A DNA stretch of 64,000 nucleotides, taken from contig CM049313.1 in the NCBI GenBank assembly GCA_026874595.1, positions 74,208,659 through 74,272,658 on the forward strand, written 5' to 3'. This DNA is from Sipunculus nudus (taxonomy: Eukaryota > Annelida > Sipuncula > Golfingiida > Sipunculidae). A program made the translations under genes and the position numbers. Of this stretch, positions 35,463 to 49,684 are shown piece after piece; the first letter of the stretch is position 1; each line of letters begins with the position of its first letter. The notes under the pieces were generated by a model, which was not told where the DNA came from, searched no databases, and saw nothing but the letters and a program-made list of their open reading frames with translations.

Positions 35463-35499
<37 letters not shown>
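35463..35499. repeat. (AT)n microsatellite
   Basis: Uninterrupted AT run. Confidence 0.95.
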
Positions 35500-35501
<2 letters not shown>

Positions 35502-36535
35502 TGAACCTGCCGAGTTACATATACTTGGTGGTCGTATATTCTGGCTCTAGTAGGTCTCCCCAACCACCCTGGAAAGACTCTGGCCCCATTTGTCGCTCAA
35601 TGCACGCACACTTGCGTGAAAATCGCTCCTGTGGCAATTGTAACGCATATAAAACCTACGCGTATGTATACTGGCCAACAAATCTATAGGATTTACACGG
35701 TTGCAATATAATTGACTCCGCATGCAGGGAATGCCTTCACCCCCGTTTGTATGTGTTGGTAAAACGATATTGTCTGCACACCAAAATTAACGCGCGAGGA
35801 CTATTTCTTCTTGTGAAGACTGACACACGTGTCCTCACAAACGAAAAGCTGTTGAAGCATTTAAAAAGCTGGGAAAACTATATGCTTGGAAAGATTCTTG
35901 CAAGTCTTCAGAAAGAACGTTTTGCTTGAAATTTTATTTGTGCATGTGTGACAGCGCGATCTATATTGAGAGCTTTGCAAGATAGTAAGTAACGTGTTTT
36001 ATACGGTGTGTAAGCCATGTGCTCGATAATATGTTAACTGGTAATACAAACGCTTCAGTAGTGGTATCAGATCTTATTTAAATCGTGAGAAGTTAGAATT
36101 AGAACCTTGTATTGCCATGCATGGGTTCCAGAAGTAAACAGGAAACAAAAAAAAAACTAATAGATTTTCTAATCTATATGATATAGGTATACCCTCTGAT
36201 CTGTCAATAAAATCTGTGAGCAGCTTTGTTCTAAAATTTATAATAGACACAAAGCGTTTTATGTGATAAAAATAATTAACCTTTCCATCCAGTGTAAATA
36301 TTTGTAAATAAATGATTATCGTTTGTATTTATTTGCTTTGCACTTATTGTATCGAGAGACCAGGTTACATCATTATATTGTTACATTATTCATTGATTTC
36401 TTTCTGATTGTATTGTCTTGTTTCAGTTTGGTAAAGATTATGAATTTACATATATTACAACGTTAATCTAAACATATTATATCTTCACATACTTTATGTA
36501 CCTTTACTTGTAACGTGAAGTCTTATATAATGTTG
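35500..36535. other. non-coding, one decayed repeat piece
   Basis: 35600-35700 resembles the interior of the 20094-20370 element. The rest is AT-rich with no supported coding frame. Confidence 0.35.

Positions 36536-36537
<2 letters not shown>

Positions 36538-36580
<43 letters not shown>
36538..36580. repeat. (AT)n microsatellite
   Basis: Uninterrupted AT run. Confidence 0.95.
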
Positions 36581-36583
<3 letters not shown>

Positions 36584-37229
36584 GATTAATATGACGTGCC
36601 CTTGTTTGATAAAATGAATCTGACTCATCCACCTTATATTAAAATTTCTATATAATAATATGATTTTGCCCTTGAATCCAATGTGATACTATATTCTGAT
36701 TAATATAAAAGAAAAAAGGGTTGTCATGGATTTTATTATATAGCATTCACCGACAAGTGAGTACATTCAGCACATAATGATTTGTCATGCATCTAACAAC
36801 AGTTTTAGATCTTCCAGTGCTTGAGTTTAATAAGCGATTTCATATGAATCAGAATGCCCGGTTCACTGGTTATCAGAGCGGAATTAAAATTGCAAGAATA
36901 TCAATACATAAATAAACAATAAAAACAATAATTAAAATTAAATTTTAAGGACCTCCGTTTTTATGCGAGGTGTGAAGATTTGCTTGCTTTACTTGCTCTC
37001 AAGCAAGTGCTGTTTTTCTGCACGATCTATTATTATATAAGTTATATATATAAATAGTAACTTTCCCTGCATGGAAGGACTGCTTTTCAGTCCTGCTTGT
37101 CACTTGTCATGAAATTTCATATTCTCTTCATTTATTTGATCTAATCCGCAAACAACAAAAAAATGATGTGCTGGTTCCTCAAAATGTAATATTAAAAAAA
37201 AATATATTTTAAAATTTATTGCACCCTCG

Positions 37230-37230
<1 letters not shown>

Positions 37231-37298
<68 letters not shown>
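37231..37298. repeat. (AT)n microsatellite
   Basis: About 34 AT units. Confidence 0.95.
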
Positions 37299-37301
<3 letters not shown>

Positions 37302-37692
37302 GTGGGCTATTGTAAGAAAGGGGTTTAGTGGGCAGAAAATACTTAAAAAATTTATATGTAGGATAAAACCAAACTTATAAATAATTCTAAGCAACATTTT
37401 CTCAGCAAAGTCGACCTAGATTGGTACCAAAACATTTGTGTAAACAGATGCGCCTGTGTAAACTTATGATAGCGGCTGATTAGTTAGGTGAAACTACGTA
37501 GGCTATATACATAATTATCCGCGGGTTCCACCGGGAAACTTAGTAGTGCCGGAGGAACCATGGTTCTGGATGGAACCATGCGAGTTCTCAAAGAATCGTA
37601 AAGAATCCCTTTTTTTCTTAGAGTGTATATCGTTATATAGTTCTTGGAGCCATCGGGGTGCAAACCACCGCACCCCGTACCCTACGCCTTTG

Positions 37693-37734
37693 TATATATA
37701 TATATATAGGCCTATATATATAAAAATATATATA

Positions 37735-37800
<66 letters not shown>
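37693..37800. repeat. (AT)n microsatellite, compound
   Basis: Over 100 bp of AT dinucleotides with two short interruptions. The Ile/Tyr-repeat frame that runs through it is not a gene. Confidence 0.95.
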
Positions 37801-37802
<2 letters not shown>

Positions 37803-38158
37803 TCAGGAAAGCATGTACAATAGCATGATTGGCTACTTTTGAAATCCTGTTATAAATAAGTATGTTTAAACCAAGTTCTCATGAAGTATCACATATAGGC
37901 CTATGTGTACGCCGGAAAAGGCAAACTAATGTGTATGTGTGTTTGTTCACAACATAACTCACGCACTCATTAACGGAATCCACTGAATTTCTGGAATGAG
38001 CAAGTGAAGAATTGATCAGATTTTGCTGTGGGTTCAGGATCCGGATCCCAGAAAGACTTCAAAAGAACATTCTTCATTATTTATTACATTAAAAAAGTCG
38101 GGTTGTTTCAGGTTGAATTTCGAAATTTTGAATTAAAATATCAAAATATGTTATATTT

Positions 38159-38159
38159 G

Positions 38160-38191
<32 letters not shown>

Positions 38192-38192
38192 C
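38159..38192. repeat. (AAT)n microsatellite
   Basis: About ten AAT triplets. Confidence 0.95.
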
Positions 38193-38904
38193 ACTAATAT
38201 TAAATAAAAATAATAAAGCTGCAGAAAAAAGTCTACTTCGTTCTACATCAAACTGCCCCTCCCTATCAGCCAACACACATATTAGTGCGGCGGCTAATGG
38301 AAAAATTGTTCAAATTGTGATAAAAGTACCAAATTTGGTAAAGTTGTAGTATTGTACACTGGCTTTCATTTAAGAAATAGTTCCACAAAATATTCATGGT
38401 ATTCTAGGGGTGGATCCTGCAATTACTTTGGGGGTACCGATGAATAAATTAAATAATTGATAAATAATGTCTAATCTAAAAGTGTTCGATCAAGGCCTTT
38501 ATTTTGCAGCACATGGAATACAGAAGTCTGCTGATGCTCAAACTTTATTTTCAAGTGAAGTTAATTCAGTTTAAAAAGTGATCTGCAATAGTTATAATTG
38601 AGCAGGATATATTTATTTATCAAGTATTGTGCAGAACTAACGCGATATAGCAGGCCTTTTTAATTTTGTTAACATGTGTATATCACAAACATGTTTCATG
38701 TAAATTATAACAAACGTAGGCTTACCATTAATTGAATAATTAACTAAATAAAGGGTATGGTGGCAGCATGAATTATTACATGGATATAATTATAATTATT
38801 TATGTTTGTCAATCAGCCTAGTAAAGAGCAAATTAATTATTCAGTAAAAATGTTTCGGAACTCTGCCGGTCTACTTTTCCTGTTCATTTGAGGGCTCTGG
38901 ACCT

Positions 38905-39550
38905 ATTGAATTACAGACCTGTCAGAATTCCAATATGGCCACCACAGCCCAATCGCTGATTTTCTCAACAACAACAACATACTTCAGCTTTCCCAAATTC
39001 ACAGGGATGATTGGTACATACGAGGGCGTCAGACCTATTGAATTACAGACTTGTCGGAATTCCATTATGGCCACCAGATCATAATGGGTGATTTTCTTTC
39101 GCACCGGATATCTCAACAAGAACAAGCTTGATCTTTATCATTTTCTCAGGAATCATTGGTGCCTATGCGGACTCAATTTCTTTCCAATAACAGACCTGTC
39201 AGAATTCCAATATGGCTCCCAGAGAACAATCGGGTATAGTTTTTAAGCGCGATATCTCAACAAGAACAAGCTTGATCTATCTCATTTACACAAAGATGAT
39301 TGGTACCTATATAAGGGCTCAATCTATATCGAATTGCAGACCTGTCGGAATTCCAATATGGCCACCAGAGCACTATCATTGATTTTCTTTCGCAACAATA
39401 TGCTTGATCTCTCTCAAATTCACAGGGATCATTAGTGCCTATGAGGGATTCTGACCTATTGAAATAAAGATTTGCTCAAAATCAAATATTGCCAACAGAC
39501 TACAGTCCTTGATTTTCTATTGCACACATTATTTCAGACATATCTTCTTT
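38905..39550 (+). repeat. tandem array, about 140-bp units
   Basis: Five units marked by ATTGAATTACAGACCTGTC and CCAATATGGCCACCA (from about 38906, 39036, 39183, 39328 and 39465). Each also has a GATTTTCT block and GGGATGATTGGT. Two diverged relatives lie at 62930-63150. No hairpin head is visible next to this array, so it may be a decapitated body of the hairpin-headed type. Confidence 0.75.
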
Positions 39551-39666
39551 AATTTTATTTGAACCAGTAGGATTTTTCCCTCATGCATATTGATAAAAAT
39601 CTGTTTCTGTTTGTCATATTTTTCAACTTTAACTTAATTTTTCACCCATAAACTAGTCCAGAACTA

Positions 39667-41707
39667 GTAGAAAGGCTAATGCAGAAATAGCAACATGGAA
39701 TGCACATGGACATAAGAACAAAATTAAATCAGTAGAAGTTAAAGAATTAATAAACAGTCACAGTATTGTATGTATCACTGAGACTTGGGCAACCACGGAT
39801 GATAAATTTTCTTATGCATTCCACGGGTACTATGGTTAGGGAATAGTCGGGACAGGGAGTACAGGGAACAGAGGTGTCTTAGTTTACGGGCAACAGAAAT
39901 TAAAGGGTATGATGGTACCTTAATGAATGAAGATAAAGATTTGGCCATAGTTTGCTGCTATATTGCGCCAGCAGGTTCATCATTCTATGTGGATGAAGAT
40001 GAAATAAATGGTATCAACAGGCTAAAAAAATTATTGGTAGATACTTTAGCAGAATTTGATGAATTTAATTTAATTCTCCTTGGAGATTTCAATGCTATAG
40101 AACTGTAAATATAACAGATATACCAGGAGACTTAATTATGTGTTTAACTCCTTTTGGTAGCAATGTAGTTGATTATGTAATTGTCAGTAGTTGTCTACTT
40201 CATAAGGTAGATGGATCCTGTGTATTATCAGATGATCCGTCCGATCACTTTCCTTTAAGCTGTTTACTTAATATTACCAGACCAAGGAAAGAGCCTACGA
40301 ATGAACACATATGCGAACTGACAAAATGGGTAAAATTTTATCAGACTGATGAAGATAAAACAAATATTTCATTAGAACAAATAGAATATTCGTTTCTTTT
40401 CAACACATTTAATGAAACCTTAGAAACATATCCGGACAAAGCAAGTGAGGTGTTAGTTAGTATTTATCAAAATATATCCTACAGAAATAAACAAAACTTC
40501 CGAGACAACATAAAACTAAAACAACCAAAATGGTGGGACAAAGAATGTGAATTTTGGAAAAATTGAAAAAAAATATAGCTTTGAATAACTATAGATGTAC
40601 ATTATCAGATGGCGACTTACTTAATTATTAACAAACAAAACAGAGGTTTATAAAATTATGTGAAGAAAAGAAGGCAATCATCCAAGCCTCAGAGGTGCAA
40701 AAGGTGATAGGTGCAAAAGACACTGATTCCATGTGAAATCAGTATTATATTCATATATTACAATTATTTAATAGTGTATTAGGAAATGGATTTTTCTTGG
40801 AGCAAAGCATTTATTGTACCAATTCACAAAAAGGCTTCCAACATAGATCCTAAAAAAATTACAGAGGTATTTCATTACTTAATACCGTGGGTAAACTATT
40901 CACAAAAATATTGGCAAACAGAATTCAAAATTATGTTGATCAAGCTGGATTATTATGTGAAGCACAAGCTGGCTATAGGAAAGGTTATTCGACAGTACAT
41001 TTTCCTTCAAGGGGTGTGTGCAGAAATATTTACTAAAAATAGAAAGGTTTTATTACACTTTTATTGGTTTTTCAACTGCTTTTGATAGTGTACAACATGA
41101 TTTATTGTGGTATGTTTCAGTTCAATCTGGGATAAAAGGGAAACTCTTACAGACACTTCAGTCAATATATAATCAAATGAAATCATGTCTTCTTACAGAA
41201 CAAGTATTAACAGATTATTTTGAATGTACTAACAGAACTCGACCAGGGTGCATTGTGAGTCCCCTTCTGTTTCCTTTATTCATAGATGAATTTTATGAAC
41301 AAATTAATTAAACAGATTGTCATGGTTTAAATATTGATTAATATTTGCCAAACTTAATGACATTAATGTACGCTGATGATTTAGTATGCTTCAGCGATAC
41401 AATAGTACGTCTCCAAGAACAAATCAACCAGTTGCAAGTTTTTTTCTGTCAATTATGGCTTAAAAGTTAATTTAGGAAAGACAAAAATTATGGTTTTTAG
41501 ACACGGGGGTTCATTTAAAAGAATAGAGAAATGGCACGATCAAAAATATTCAAATTGAAACGGTGAATGACTATATAGATACTAAGGGGTAATATTTACA
41601 AGTACATTGTCATGGTATAAAACAAAGAAAGCGAAGGCAATGCAGTGACTCTCATAAGAAAAAACTTTTATTGGATATATAGTTATTTATTAGTGAGCCA
41701 GCTATTT
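39667..41707 (+). pseudogene. degenerate LINE: endonuclease and reverse transcriptase
   Basis: A broken non-LTR retrotransposon ORF2. The APE-type endonuclease begins with EIATWNAHGHKN (about 39685) and has CITETW (about 39773), LLGDFNA (about 40078) and SDHFPL (about 40237). Reverse transcriptase follows with NYRGISLLNTVGKLFTK (about 40857), a QAGYRKGYST block (about 40970), RPGCIVSPLLF (about 41244) and the catalytic YADD box (about 41370). Several frameshifts and in-frame stops make it dead. No ORF1 is seen upstream. The reading frame breaks at 41707 in ...SQLF and resumes at 51641, with a 9.9-kb repeat element between. Clade not assigned. Confidence 0.82.
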
Positions 41708-41711
41708 TATT

Positions 41712-41838
41712 GCTTGCCGGAAATCTTCGATTTTCGCAAGCTGGTTGGTCAGTCGCGGATGTCTGTCTGTTTGTTGCTTGCCGGAAATCTTCGATTTTCG
41801 CAAGCTGGTTGGTCAGTCGCGGATGTCTGTCTGTTTGT
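41712..41838 (+). repeat. duplicated family D head
   Basis: The hairpin and its GTCAGTCGCGGATGTCTG follow-on are present twice with a 64-bp period (41712 and 41776). Confidence 0.9.
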
Positions 41839-43314
41839 CTGTCATCTCTCTACAGGTCTCAATTTTGCACCAATCACTTTCAAACTTACACACTTTATAG
41901 ATAATCAAAAATGCAAGAAGCCTATTGTTTTTGGTCAATAAAGGTCAAAGGTCAAGGGTCAAGGTCACGACAGGTATGGTTAACGGTTTTTGCACTATAA
42001 CTTCGCCATAAATAGGCTTATCCACTTCTGCAATAGCTCATTTTTTTCGTCATCACCTGGCCTTTCTTTTGACATGTAGCTTACTTAAATTTACCATGTT
42101 ACCATGGTTACGCAATTTTGGAGAGAAATCATGGAATTTCGTGATATTTTTCAAATTTGCAGCAATCGTACTGATTCTGAGATATTTTATGTAACACAAG
42201 AATATTTCGAAATTGTTTTTTTCAGATTTTGGAAATGGCCGCCAGGAGGCGTTGCAGATGAAAAAACATGAAAATTTGTTTTGGTGCTATACCTCCAGAA
42301 CTATTAAACATTGGGCCATTTCCATGACAGCATCTTCAACTGGGGTCCATGGGCTTATTTTTGCGCATAGGTGCCAAAGTGCGCTATTGCCAGATTTCTC
42401 TATTTTTGGGGTAAAACTTTTGAATTTTGAAAATATGCAGTTTTCAGCTTCTAACTCTGTCAGTTTTTATGCTGGAGAGGTCAATTTTTTTGCATCTTGT
42501 AGCCCTTGGTGAGTTCTCGGTGATCCAATCAAAAATCTTGCAAAATCTCGCACCCTTTCTCGTCAAACGAGAGTCTTCGAGATTTCATTAAATATGACCT
42601 ACAGGTTGCATTTTTTTAACAATGGCTTTGAAATTGATATATTTTGTGTTATTTATAAATATCTCGAAATCAGTTTTTCATTTTTTGGAAATAGCCACCG
42701 GGGGGCGTGGTACCTGAAACACTGTAACATATCATTTTTCTGCAATATCTCAAAAAATATTAAACGTGACACCATTTTTTGGTCGTATCTGAAACTAGGA
42801 ACATTGGCTTATCCCTTCGCACATGTTGCTTTGTGCTGCCGTTACCATGGTTACCAAATTTTGGGGTAAAACTTGACAATCTAAAAATTCGGAGTTTTCC
42901 AGCTTCTATCTCTGTTGATATTTGCGATAGAAAGGTCTGGTTTTTGGCGTTAGACAGCATCCCTCTAGTTCTAAGCCGTTCAATCGCAAGTCTCGTCATA
43001 TCTCGCACCGTTTCTCGTGAAACGAGAACACGTGACCATTCAAAGAAATGCCTATAATTCTGTCATTTTTCTCGCTACAGACACATGGTTTGCAGCGCTG
43101 GATAGCGGCTGACACTCGCAGTCACATTCAGGGGTCACATTGTTAGTCTCGTCAAATCTCGCGCCGTTTTTCGCCATACCACGAAGACACGTGCCGTCGC
43201 CGCAAGTGGCTGCAGGGTCCTTACGGTGGGCGGCCGGCGTGTGCAGCGGTCCGTGACGGCCTCTCCGGGCCCCATCTATTATCATACATGTTGGAGCACA
43301 GTCACAACTTTATT

Positions 43315-43344
43315 GCTTGCCGGAAATCTTCGATTTCCGCAAGC
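43315..43344 (+). repeat. family D head hairpin (internal)
   Basis: GCTTGCCGGAAATC pairs with GATTTCCGCAAGC around a TTC loop and is followed by ATGTTCGTCAGTTGCG. Confidence 0.85.
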
Positions 43345-46300
43345 ATGTTCGTCAGTTGCGTATGTCTGTTGCTTCATCTTATCTTTTACACTAATATCTC
43401 AAAAGTTCTTTTTCATTTTCCCGGATATGGCTGCTAGGGGGCGCTGCACTAGACCCATCCAAACAAATCAGTTTTTGCACATATTTCCGTAAGAGTAAAC
43501 CTATATTACACAAACTGTAGCTTATTTTCTTTCTCTTGGCCTTCTGCAAAACTTGGTAACGTCATCTGGTGTCCATCTTGTGTTACTTTGTCAGTATGTC
43601 CGTCTGTTTGTCAATTATCTTCAAATTCGCCTACTTGCTGGTTCTTGCATCTCACATATAGCAATCAACAAGCCAGATATTTGGAGGAATCCTTTTGAAA
43701 CGATTACATCTCATGCCATTCACTCATATCACAAAACGCATTCATCATCTTCAGGATATGTCCACTAGATGGTGCTGTGGTCGAACATCCCCAATATATC
43801 ATTATTTGGCCATATCTCCAAAACTAGAAACCTCAATTACATAAACTATAGCTTATTTTCTTCCTCTGAGTCTTCCCCATAACCTGGTTAAGTCATCTTG
43901 TCTTCATCTAGTGTCCCTTTGTCAGTATGTCTGTTTGTTTGTCAGTTGTCCTCAAATTCGCCTGCTTGTTGGTTCTTGCGTCTCACTAGTAGAATTCTAC
44001 AGGACACAGTTTTGAAATAATCTTTTTTAAACTATTAAATCTTATGTCTTACAGTAATATCTCGAAACAGATTATTAGCGAACCAGTGAGCTTATGCTAT
44101 GGTGCAGCTTCATCCGTTGTCTGTAGGTTAACCATAGCTATCTCAAAAACGTCAGGAACAAGCATCACCATTTTTTTTTGTAAATAAACAGTCATCTAAA
44201 AAGATCTATCGGATTTTGTTTATTTTTGGCTATCTGCATTTACTGAGATTTTAAAGGGAAAAAGGTAAAAAAGCTTTAAAAATCTTCTTCTGCGAAACTG
44301 TCCAGCCAAATTGTCCAATATTGCTAAGAAATGATCTCTGCAATAATCTATCTCAAGTTTGTTCGAATGGTTTCAGTTTGGAGATTGAACACGAGGTTGA
44401 ACTTAGTCATCTGTCCAAAAAAGCAAACTAAAATTAAAATCTCAGAAACGGCTAGAGCTGTCATTACCAGACTAGAGTTAGAGAGCTCTAGTTTTTTGCA
44501 TTGTGTAGCATTTTATACGCTCTGTGCTCAATTAATGCAAGTCTCGCAAAATCTCGTGCCATTTGTCGTCACATGAGACTTTTCGAGATTTCATGAAATA
44601 CGATTTAGAGGTTGCAGTTTTACAGCTGAGGTTCTGAAAGTGACATATTTTCTGTTGTTCTGCATTATCTCGAACATGTTTTTTCATTTTTCGGAAATAG
44701 CTACCAGGGGGCTTGGGACTGGAAACACTACAACTTATCATTTTTCCGCAATATCTTAAAAACTATTAAGCAAATAATAATTTTTTTGGTCGCATCTAAA
44801 ACTAGGATCATTGCCTTATTCCTTCCTACATATAGCCTTGTGCTGCCGTTACCATGGTTACCAAATTTTGGGGTTAAACTTGACGATCTGAAAATATGTA
44901 GTTTTTGGCTTCTATCTCGGTTAATATTTATGTTTTAAGGGTCTAGTTTTTTTTCATAAGGCTGCTTTCTCTTGGTTCTAAGCTATTCAATTGCAAGTCT
45001 CGTCAAATCTCGCTCGGTTTATTGCCAAACGAGAAATTACGAGATTTCACAGAAATGCTTATAACTTGATCATGGTTAAAGCTAAATTGGAGCAGTTTTC
45101 AGCATTTGGTAGCATTTCAGAAGCTGGACATGATTACACTGCAAATCTCGTATCATCTCCCGCCAAACGAGAATATTTTAGATTTTAAACAAATGTCTTT
45201 ATCTCGGTCATTTTCATGCTAGATATTTTATTTTTCTATTGTTCAAGAATCATTTGATTAGTTTTAAGTGACACAAGTGAATATCTCGTCGTATCTCGCA
45301 CTATTTATCGTCAAACAAGAACATGGAACCATTCAAAGAAATGCCTATAATGCTGTCATTTTTTACAATAAAGACATATAGTTTTTAGCATATGACAGCG
45401 TCTGATACTCTCAGTTAAATTATGTGATTATATTGGAATTCTCGTCAAATCTCGACTCCTTTTTCATCAAATGATGAAGATACATCCAATTGCCGTGAGC
45501 ACAAGTGGCTTCAGGGTTGACTGGTAAGTGCCGGCAAGGCTTTTACAGTTGCAAGAGGGCGTGCTCGGTCGTCCATGAATCTCACAAAGCAGCATTGAAT
45601 AAAGGACAAAAGCCGCTAAATGTGAAGGGAACACACCTGTGATTTTTTATTGTGTCCCCTTGTGCGGCCACTTCCGTTGCCAGGAACCACTGGCAAATCT
45701 TTCAAACCAGGGACGGATCCCCGATTTTGTTGTTGGGTGTGTCAAAATATGGGCGGATCCTGGTTTAGCAGTTGGGGGGCAGGAGTTAAATTTTAATATT
45801 ACATGGAATATATATAATAAAAATAAATTATCTCGAAATTTGTTTTCCTTTTAGAAAATAGCTGCCAGATGGCGTTGCAGCAATCATTATTGTGCCATAT
45901 CTCCAACACTATAGATAGTGTCACAACATTGATTGCAGCATGTGAAACTAGATTTAATGCGTTTATCCTCGTGGGGACTCTGTCATATTCTTCCATTACC
46001 ATGGTGACCTTATATAGGTTACAATTCTTGAAATTCAAAATATGAAGATTTATTCCTATAGACTGTGGCTTATTTTATTCATGCTTTCCATACTCTATGA
46101 CATGATTACATGGCCCTAATTTGGAGTTTTCCGTCTGTCTGTCTGTTCGTCTGTATACTCATCAGCGACTTTTGAAAATCAGCCAAACCACCTAAAGATG
46201 TGTTTCTATTTCTCCAATGATAGGGATTTCTCATTTAATCAGATCCAAATGTTCCCTGTCTGTCTGCCTTGTAACCTTAGTGCCTATTTTTTTTGTCATC

Positions 46301-47835
46301 ATCAGGCAAAGGTCAAGATCAGAGTCACCAAAAAACCTAAAAACGGGTTTTTTCTGCATATCTTCGTCAATAATAGACAAAGCCAATCAAACTGTAGCTC
46401 ATTCTATTCGCGACAAGATGGCGACTAGCGCCATTACAAAATTGTTCCATTTTGCTGTTTCCATGGGTAGGTATTTTGGGAAAAAATTCAAGAAATTTGA
46501 TTTTTTTCTTACTTTGCCATTTTAAAAGCTAGAGAAAGTCTCATAGAATCTCGTGCCATTTCTTGACAAAAGAGATCTTTCGAGATTTCATTAAATATGA
46601 CCAAGAAGTGGTAATGTTAGAACAATGGCTTTCAAAGTAGTGTATTTTATGTAATTTATAAATATCTCGAAATTTTTTTTTTGATTTTTCGGAAATAGCC
46701 ACTAGGGGGCCTGGTACATGAGACACTGTAACATATCATTTTGATGCAATATCTAAAAAAAAAATATCAAACATGTCACAATTTTTATTATCGTATCTAA
46801 AACTAGGATCATTGTCTTATTCTTCTGCACATGTAGCTTTGTGCTGCGGTTACCATGTTTATCAAATATTCGGGTAAAACTTGGCAATCTGAAAATTTGG
46901 AGGTTTTTGCTTCTATTTCTGTTAAATTAATACTACAGAGGTCTAGTGTTTTACACGAGGTAGCATTCCCTTGATTTTAAGTCATTCATTTGCAAGTCTC
47001 GTCAAATCTAGCTTGATTTTCCGAAAAAAATGAGAAAATACAAGATCTCACAGAAATGCTTATAAATCGATCACGGTTTATGATAAAGAGTAGTAGTTTC
47101 AGCATGTAGTAGTATTTCAGAAGCTGTACATGGGTAAACCGCAAATCTCACCACATCTCGTTTCATCTCCCGCCAAACGAGAATATTCGTGATTTGGAAC
47201 AAATATCTATATCTCGGTCATTTAAATGCTAGAGATTTTATTTTTCCATTGTTCAAGAATCACTTGATTAGTTTTAAGTGACAAAAGTGAATATCTCGTC
47301 ATATCAGGCACCATTTCTAGTCAAAAGAGAACATTGGACCATTCAAAGAAACGGCTATAATTCTGTTGTTTTTATGCTGAAGACCTATAGTTTTCAACAA
47401 TTGATAGCGTCTAACACTCTCGGTCACATTATGTGATTATATTGTAAGTTTCTATCACAACTTTGATTGCAGCATTTGAAACTAGATATAATGCGTTTAT
47501 CCTCTTGGTGAATGTCATATTCTTCCCTTACCATAGTGACCTAATATACGTCACAATTCTTCAAATTCAAAATATGAAAATTTATTCGAATAGACTCTAG
47601 CGTATTTTATTCATGCTTTCAATTTTTTATGGCATGAGTATATGACCTTCACCTGGAGTTTTTTTTCCGTCTTTCTGTCTGTTTGTCTACTCGCCTGCGA
47701 CTTGTCTGTGACTTTTGAAAATCAACAAAACCGCATGAAGATGTGCAACAGGGGTTGTTCATTTGACCAATTCCAAATATTCCCTGGCTTTCTCCTCCTT
47801 GTTGTCTGTTAGTTTGACTTTTTTGTTTCTAGTTC

Positions 47836-47930
47836 CTTGCCGGAAATCTTCGATTTCGGCAAGCATGTTCGTCAAGTGCGTATGTCTGTTTGTCTCTTTG
47901 TCTCTTTGTCTGTTTGTTTGTTTGTCACGA
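47836..47930 (+). repeat. family D head (internal) with GTCTCTTT repeat
   Basis: Hairpin at 47836-47864 followed by TGTTCGTCAAGTGCG and a GTCTGTTTGTCTCTTTG simple repeat. This is the same order as the other D heads. Confidence 0.85.
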
Positions 47931-48499
47931 CTCTCCAGGCCACACTTTTGCATCAATCAACTTGAAATGATAAAACTGAAAGTCTCGCCAAATCTCGCAC
48001 CATTTCTCGTCAAACGAGAGTCTTCGAGATTTCATAAAATATGACCTACAGGTTGCATTTTTTTAACAATGGCTTTGAAATTGATATATTTTGTGTTATT
48101 TATAAATATCTCGAAATCAGTTTTTCATTTTTTGGAAATAGCCACCAGGGGCCGTGGTACCTGAAACACTGTAACATATCATTTTTCTGCAATATCTAAA
48201 ATAATTGTAAACATGGCACAATTTTATTGTTGTATCTAAAACTAGGAACATTGGCTTATTCCTCCGCACATGTAGCTTTGTGCTGCCGTTACCATGGTTT
48301 CCAAATTTGTGGGTTAAACTTGACGATCTGAAAATATGCAGTTTTTGGCTTCTATCTCGGTTAATATTTATGTTTCAAGGGTCTAGTTTTTTGCATAAGG
48401 CTGCTTCCCCTTGGTTCTAAGTCATTCGATTGCAAGTCTCGTCAAATTTCGCTCGGTTTATCGTCAAACGAGAAAAAACGAGATTTCACGGAAATGCTT

Positions 48500-49520
48500 A
48501 TAACTCGGCGACTTTTACAGCTACACTGCTCTAGTTTTCGGCATTTCATAACAAATAACCAGCTTGACACGCCAGAAAAAAAATCAGGCCAAATCTCGCA
48601 CCATATCTCGTCCAGCGAGAAAAAGACGATATATCATGGAAAATGCTGATAACTAGGCGACTTTTACAGCTACTCAGGTCTAGTTTTTGGCATTTGGTAA
48701 CATTTGGCCACTTTGACATAGTAAAACTGCGATACTTGGCGAAATCTCGCACTATATCTGGTCAAATGTGGGAAAACGAGATTTCACAGAAATGCATATA
48801 AGTCGGCGACTTTCACGGCTAGACAGGTCTAGTTTTTGGCATTCATTAACATTTGGACGGCTTGGCATGACAAACCTGCAAGACTGGCCAAATCTCGCAC
48901 CATATCTCGTCAAACGATAAAAAAGGAGATTTCACAGAAATGCTAATAACTGGGCGACTTTTACAGCTAGACAGATGTAGTTTTCGCCATTTCATATAAC
49001 ATTAAGAGAGTTTGATATGACAAATCTACAAGACTGGCCAAATCCTGCACCATATCTCGTCAAACGAGAAAACACGAGAGTACACGGAAATGCTTATAAC
49101 TCGGCGACTTTTACAACTAGACGGATCTTGTTTTCGCCATTTCGTAACGTTTGGCCGTCTTGACATAATAAAACTGCTCGTCTTGCCAAATCTCGTACTA
49201 TATCTCGTCAAGCGAGAAAAAAACCTGATTTCACGTAAATGCTGATAACACGGCGACTTTTGCAGCTAGACAGGTCTAGTTTCCGGCATTTTGTAATATT
49301 TGACAAACCTGACATGACAAAACTGGAAATCTCGCCAAACCTCGCACTTTTCCCGTCATACGAGAAAACACGAGATTTCATGCAAATGCTTATAACTCAG
49401 CGGCTTTTATAGCTAGACAGGTCTAGTTTTCGGCATTTCATATCATTTGGCCAGCTTGACATGACAAACCTGAAAACGTCTCACTGCTTCTTGTCAAACG
49501 AGATTAACGGGATTTCATGA
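48500..49520 (+). repeat. family D body 2: about 150-bp tandem units
   Basis: Six or more units, each with AAATCTCGCACCATATCTCG, an inverted pair TCTCGT CAA ACGAGA, GAGATTTCACGGAAATGC and GCTAGACAGGTCTAG. Unit starts are near 48590, 48745, 48890, 49045, 49190 and 49335. Confidence 0.8.
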
Positions 49521-49684
49521 AATATTTTGAACTTGGTCCCTTTTACACTAGAAAGATATGCAGCTGTTAAAGTTCAGCATGCATAAATAAACATATTATC
49601 CGTTTCTGCTGCCCCCACAATGTTGCTCATTCATATGACTTTTTCTACATGCACTCTCTGACTATCTGTCTGTATCATTTCCAT

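Larger units (their letters stand above)
42090..48420 (+). repeat. family D body 1: long-period array with TCTCG, CCATGG and GGGGGCG motifs
   Basis: A block containing CGGAAATAGCCACCAGGGGG, then a GTTACCATGGTTACC palindrome and CTCGTCAAATCTCGC, recurs at about 42690, 44700, 46690 and 48140. The spacing is close to 2 kb, with the last interval shorter. Copies are diverged by indels. Confidence 0.7.

Noticed and set aside
37209-37842. Frames of alternating Ile/Tyr in (AT)n tracts
   Set aside because: Pure microsatellite translation, which is open by chance in every frame.
48590-49500. Regularly spaced short repeats that could suggest a CRISPR array
   Set aside because: Units are diverged tandem repeats with no unique spacers, and the genome is clearly eukaryotic.
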